Source: an uncultured Micromonospora sp. (GTDB taxonomy: Bacteria; Actinomycetota; Actinomycetes; Mycobacteriales; Micromonosporaceae). Taken from it: a stretch of DNA of 56,490 nucleotides. The number at the start of each line of letters is the position of its first letter. The stretch's first letter is position 1. This document shows positions 51,752-56,490 of this stretch, piece after piece. A model generated the notes under the pieces. The model saw only the letters and a list, made by a program, of their open reading frames with translations. It was not told where the DNA came from and did not search any database. Both the position numbers and the translations under genes were made by a program. Location: the NCBI GenBank assembly GCA_937951935.1, contig CALGAM010000174.1, positions 1-56,490 on the forward strand. Reading direction: 5' to 3'.

Positions 51752-52381
51752 ATGCGCCCAGGGGTCACCCGTGTCGGGGCACTCGTGTCGAGCGTTCTCG
51801 CGGCTGTGCTCTGTGTTCTTCTCCCGGCCGCGCCGGTGGCCGCACACAACTCGCTGACCGGCAGCGACCCGCGCGACGGTGCCCGGCTCGACTCGGCACC
51901 GGAACAGGTTCGGCTGACCTTCCTGTCCCGGCTCGATCCCGACACGACCCGGGTCACGGTGACCGGTCCGGACGGTGCCTCCGTGACGCGGGGCGAGCCG
52001 ACGTTCGCCGGATCCCGGGTCACGGTGCCGGTGCAGCCGGTCGCCGCCGGGCGTTACCGCGTCCGATACGAGGTCGCCTCGGGTGACGGGCATCCGGTCA
52101 GGGGGGAGATCGAGTTCACCCTCACCGTCGGCGCGACGCCGAGCGTTCCGCCCACGACCGAACCCGTGACCCCGGGCGTGGCGACCGCCGATCCGTCGCC
52201 CAGCGACTCGGCCGAGCCGGTGGTCGCGGCGGCACAGCCGATCGCCGAGAAGGACGGTGTGCCGTGGTGGCCCTGGGTGCTCGGCGCCGTGGTGGCAGCG
52301 GGCGCGCTGGCGGGCGGGCTGCTGTGGCGGTCCCGGGCGGCCCGCCGCGCGGGACCGGCCGCCCAGGATCCGGCGCGCTGA
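51752..52381 (+). CDS. CopC-domain copper-binding protein, membrane anchored
   Basis: The 209-residue product has a signal peptide (1-31) ending VAA, directly followed by His, the N-terminal copper ligand expected for CopC (AAHNSLTGSDP). The CopC beta-barrel ends with SGDGHPVRGEIEFTL, which holds the second His ligand. A Pro/Thr/Ser spacer, one C-terminal transmembrane helix (about 174-193) and a basic tail anchor it. No CopD gene is adjacent. RBS GGAGGAG precedes the ATG. Confidence 0.9.
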   Translation: MRPGVTRVGALVSSVLAAVLCVLLPAAPVAAHNSLTGSDPRDGARLDSAPEQVRLTFLSRLDPDTTRVTVTGPDGASVTRGEPTFAGSRVTVPVQPVAAGRYRVRYEVASGDGHPVRGEIEFTLTVGATPSVPPTTEPVTPGVATADPSPSDSAEPVVAAAQPIAEKDGVPWWPWVLGAVVAAGALAGGLLWRSRAARRAGPAAQDPAR

Positions 52382-52392
52382 GCCTGGATCCG

Positions 52393-52428
52393 GCGCGCCG
52401 CCCGGTCGGTGACCGCCGGGCGGCGCGC
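52393..52428. terminator. Bidirectional terminator between CopC gene and gltX
   Basis: GCGCGCCGCCCGG (52393-52405) and its complement (52416-52428) form a 13-base perfect stem with a ten-base loop, 11 bases after the CopC stop and 3 bases from the gltX stop. Confidence 0.8.
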
Positions 52429-52431
52429 GGC

Positions 52432-53841
52432 TCAGGCCAGTCGGGCCCGGGCGGCGCGGAGCCGGGCGAGGGTCCGATCCCGACCGAGTACGGCCAGCGA
52501 CTCGAACAGCGGTAGCCCCACGCTCCGTCCGGTCACCGCCACCCGGACGGGCGCCTGGGCCTTGCCCAGTTTGAGCCCGCGCCGGTTACCGACCTCCTCC
52601 AGCGCGGCCTTGAGCGGCTCCGGGGCCCAGTCGGGAAGCGCCTCGTAGGCGGCGATGGCGTCGTCGAGCAGGTCGGCCGCGCCCTCCTTCATCGCCTTCG
52701 CCCAGGACGCCTCGTCGATCAGGGGTGACTCCAGGAAGAGGAAGTCCACGTTCGTCACGATCTCGCTGAGCACCGCGATCCGGGTCTGCGCCAGTGGCGC
52801 CACCGCGGCGAACGCCGCAGGGTCGAACTCCTCGGGACGCCAGGGCGGCGGGGGGATCGTCTCGGTGCCGGTCAGCCAGGGCTGGCAGGCGGCGATGAAC
52901 TCCTCGGTCGACAGTGCGCGGATGTACTCACCGTTGAACGCCCGCAGCTTCTTCTCGTCGAAGAACGCCGGCGACGGGTTGACGTCGGTCAGTCGGAACT
53001 CCGACTCGATGACCGACCAGGGCACGATCTCCCGGTCGCCGGACGGGGCCCAGCCGAGCAACATCAGGTAGTTGCGCATCGCGTCCGCCAGGTAGCCCTC
53101 GTCGCGGTACGCCTCCAGCGCGACCTTGTCACGCCGCTTGGAGAGCTTCTGCCGCTTCTCGTTGACCACCACCGGCACGTGGGCCCAGACCGGCGGCTTC
53201 GCCCCGAGCGCCTCCCAGAGCAACTGCTGCTTGGGAGTGTTCGGCAGGTGCTCCTCGGCCCGGATGACGTGGGTGATCCCCATGGTGAGGTCGTCGACGA
53301 CGTTGGCCAGCAGGAAGACCGGCGAGCCGTCGCTCCGGGCGATCACGAAGTCCTCGATCAGCTTGTTGTCGAAGGTCGGCTCGCCGCGGATCAGGTCGAC
53401 CACGACGGTCTGGCCCTCGTCCGGGGTGCGGAACCTCAGCGCCCGGCCCTCTCCCGGCGCCAGCCCACGGTCCCGGCAGAAGCCGTCGTAGCCCCGGTGT
53501 GGCGATCCGGTCCGGGCCTGGATCGACTCCCGGGTGCAGTCGCAGTAGTACGCCCGACCCTCGGCGTGCAGCCGGGCGGCGGCCCTGCGGTGCTCGTCCG
53601 CGTTGGCGGACTGGAAGTACGGCCCCTCGTACGTTCCGCGCCGGATGCCGATCCAGTCCAGTGCGGAGAGGATCCCCTCGATCCACTCGGGCCGGTTGCG
53701 GGCCGCGTCGGTGTCCTCGATCCGCAGCACGAAGACACCACCGTGCTGCTTGGCGAAGATCCAGTTCTGCAGGGCCGAGCGGGCACCGCCGACGTGGAAC
53801 ATTCCCGTCGGGGAGGGGGCAAAGCGTACGCGTACCGTCAC
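52432..53841 (-). CDS. gltX: Glutamyl-tRNA synthetase
   Basis: Class I synthetase (469 residues). The N-terminal catalytic domain begins VRFAPSPTGMFHVGG (HIGH equivalent), with a zinc-type cluster YYCDCT in the insertion and KLSKR as the KMSKS loop (about 243). The helical anticodon-binding domain follows, ending with VTGRSVGLPLFESLAVLGRD. No tRNA gene is near. The GTG or ATG choice is clear at 53841 (MTVRVRFAPS). Its upstream region holds a four-copy 22-bp tandem repeat. Confidence 0.96.
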   Translation of the reverse strand: MTVRVRFAPSPTGMFHVGGARSALQNWIFAKQHGGVFVLRIEDTDAARNRPEWIEGILSALDWIGIRRGTYEGPYFQSANADEHRRAAARLHAEGRAYYCDCTRESIQARTGSPHRGYDGFCRDRGLAPGEGRALRFRTPDEGQTVVVDLIRGEPTFDNKLIEDFVIARSDGSPVFLLANVVDDLTMGITHVIRAEEHLPNTPKQQLLWEALGAKPPVWAHVPVVVNEKRQKLSKRRDKVALEAYRDEGYLADAMRNYLMLLGWAPSGDREIVPWSVIESEFRLTDVNPSPAFFDEKKLRAFNGEYIRALSTEEFIAACQPWLTGTETIPPPPWRPEEFDPAAFAAVAPLAQTRIAVLSEIVTNVDFLFLESPLIDEASWAKAMKEGAADLLDDAIAAYEALPDWAPEPLKAALEEVGNRRGLKLGKAQAPVRVAVTGRSVGLPLFESLAVLGRDRTLARLRAARARLA

Positions 53842-54168
53842 GGCCCAAGCCTACGCAGCGCCCCGGGGCGGCTCGCCACCAGGTTTCGGTTCGCTCCCGC
53901 GGACGTTCCGGCTCCCCCCCGTGGACGTTCCGGATCCCCTCGGCGGACGTTCCGGATCCCCCCGGCGGACGTTCCGGCTCGCCGCCACCGAACCCGGCCG
54001 TGAGAGCCGGCCAGCCCGCCCCGGCCGGGCGGGTCGCGGTGTGCGGCGCCGAAACCACACCGGAGTAGTTTGCTCCGGCGTGTCATTGCTGAGTCGTCCG
54101 ATTTTGCCCTAATTCGTGAATAAGCTGCCGATGGTTACCAGGTTGTCCGCAATGGAGGCGACGTAAGG
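53842..54168. other. Gap upstream of gltX and of the SRPBCC gene
   Basis: This 327-base divergent gap contains the four-copy repeat (listed separately) and an AT-rich segment at about 54055-54130. That segment (TAGTTTGCTC, TTGCCCTAATTCG) probably includes the promoter for the SRPBCC gene. No gene is supported. Confidence 0.4.
53898..53986. repeat. Four-copy 22-bp tandem repeat upstream of gltX
   Basis: The 11-base core GGACGTTCCGG occurs at 53901, 53923, 53945 and 53967, exactly 22 bases apart, with intervening CTCCCC/ATCCCC-type spacers that vary slightly. The array lies 57-145 bases upstream of the gltX start. The constant two-helical-turn period would place four protein sites on one DNA face. 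It may equally be a simple minisatellite. Confidence 0.8.
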
Positions 54169-54609
54169 ATGATGCTCATCGAACGCAGCGCACGGGTGGC
54201 AGCCCCGATCGAAACGGTGTGGGACCTGGTCCAGCGGGCGGAGCACCTGCCGGACTGGCTGGCCGGGGTACAGCAGGCCGAGGTGCTCTCGGGCGAGGGC
54301 GTCGGACGGCGACAGCGGGTGCGCGCCAACAGACGGGCGCTGGACGCGGAGGTCATCGCCTACCAGGAGCCGACGTTGATCGCCTGGCGGGAACGGGCCG
54401 AGGGTGCGGGCGCCCGGGCCGAGGCGCGGACGGAGATGTACGTCGAACTCACGCCCGAGGAGGACGGCACCACGGTTCGGCTGATCATGGTGCGTTGGCC
54501 CGCGGGTCCGGTCAGCGGCGCCCTGCTGCGCTGGGGGATGCGTCGGGTCGGCGCCGCCCTGGAGGGCTCCCTTGCCCGGCTCACCGGCCTGGCCACCGTC
54601 GGCTGCTGA
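54169..54609 (+). CDS. SRPBCC (START-like) family protein
   Basis: The 146-residue product has the polyketide cyclase/dehydrase-type SRPBCC fold: an opening strand IERSARVAAPIETVWDLV, the helix RAEHLPDWLAGV, alternating strands with YVELTPEEDGTTVRLIM and a C-terminal amphipathic helix. These proteins bind hydrophobic ligands; no specific role is indicated. There are two adjacent ATG codons; GGAGG lies upstream of both. It is monocistronic, converging on aceE. Confidence 0.82.
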   Translation: MMLIERSARVAAPIETVWDLVQRAEHLPDWLAGVQQAEVLSGEGVGRRQRVRANRRALDAEVIAYQEPTLIAWRERAEGAGARAEARTEMYVELTPEEDGTTVRLIMVRWPAGPVSGALLRWGMRRVGAALEGSLARLTGLATVGC

Positions 54610-54697
54610 GGCCGGCCGACCGGGAGGCGGCGAGGCGGCGAGCCGACCCCGACCGCCCCGCTTCCCGCCGGTCCCCGGCAAGCACGGTCGGCAGCGG

Positions 54698-54753
54698 GAC
54701 GCGAGGGCGGGGTGGGCCGGCCGTGCGGCCGGTCGCCATCCCGCCCTCGCGTC
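54698..54753. terminator. Nested-hairpin bidirectional terminator
   Basis: GACGCGAGGGCGGG (54698-54711) pairs with its complement at 54740-54753; inside, CCGGCCG and CGGCCGG (54717-54723 and 54726-54732) form a second hairpin. It lies between the converging SRPBCC and aceE genes. Confidence 0.75.
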
Positions 54754-54780
54754 GTCGTCCGCCGTCGTCGCCGGCGGGCC

Positions 54781-56490
<1,710 letters not shown>

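Noticed and set aside
53898..53986. Possible CRISPR array
   Set aside because: The units are contiguous 22-base tandem copies without unique spacers, and no cas genes are present.

Overview
The window is a very GC-rich actinobacterial chromosome segment. Gene content and style point to a soil Micromonosporaceae, most likely Micromonospora: GTG starts are frequent, mRNA hairpins are perfect GC stems, and there are CBM2-type cellulose binders, a HelR ATPase, a DUF3145 gene and a fasR-fabD-fabH-acpP-fabF block. Genus assignment is inference from protein style, not from rRNA. No rRNA, tRNA, IS element, prophage or CRISPR array was recognised.

Layout. 1-8.5 kb: end of an unknown gene, an L,D-transpeptidase, a LAL-type LuxR regulator, a DsbA-like protein, a triple-BON protein and a large GT-C-like membrane protein. 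8.5-17.6 kb: two secreted plant-polysaccharide proteins (a GH74 xyloglucanase with CBM2, and a CBM2-Cip1 protein) flank a STAS protein, a pfkB-surE pair and a YnfA protein. A secreted coiled-coil cell-wall protein under a c-di-AMP riboswitch faces the Cip1 gene. 18-31.6 kb: a cation efflux transporter, a divergent cupin/AraC pair, HelR, an alpha/beta hydrolase, a small conserved protein, DUF3145, a GH3 lipoprotein, an alditol oxidase-like flavoprotein and a secreted PIG-L deacetylase.

31.6-41.75 kb is the most distinctive part: one eight-gene plus-strand operon (ROK regulator, solute-binding lipoprotein, ABC ATPase, fused double permease, creatininase-family hydrolase, amidohydrolase, argininosuccinate-lyase-like enzyme, ROK kinase without its zinc motif). 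It is closed by a strong terminator and is divergent from the PIG-L gene. It reads as an import-and-catabolism system for an unknown, probably nitrogen-containing, small molecule.

41.8-47 kb: the type II fatty acid synthase operon (fabD, fabH, acpP, fabF) with its presumed activator FasR. FabD carries an extra degenerate biotinyl/lipoyl-like domain. 47-56.5 kb: a PAP2 phosphatase, a NarL-type two-component system, two poorly known proteins, a CopC-domain protein, gltX with a four-copy 22-bp repeat upstream, a SRPBCC protein and the 3' part of aceE running off the window.
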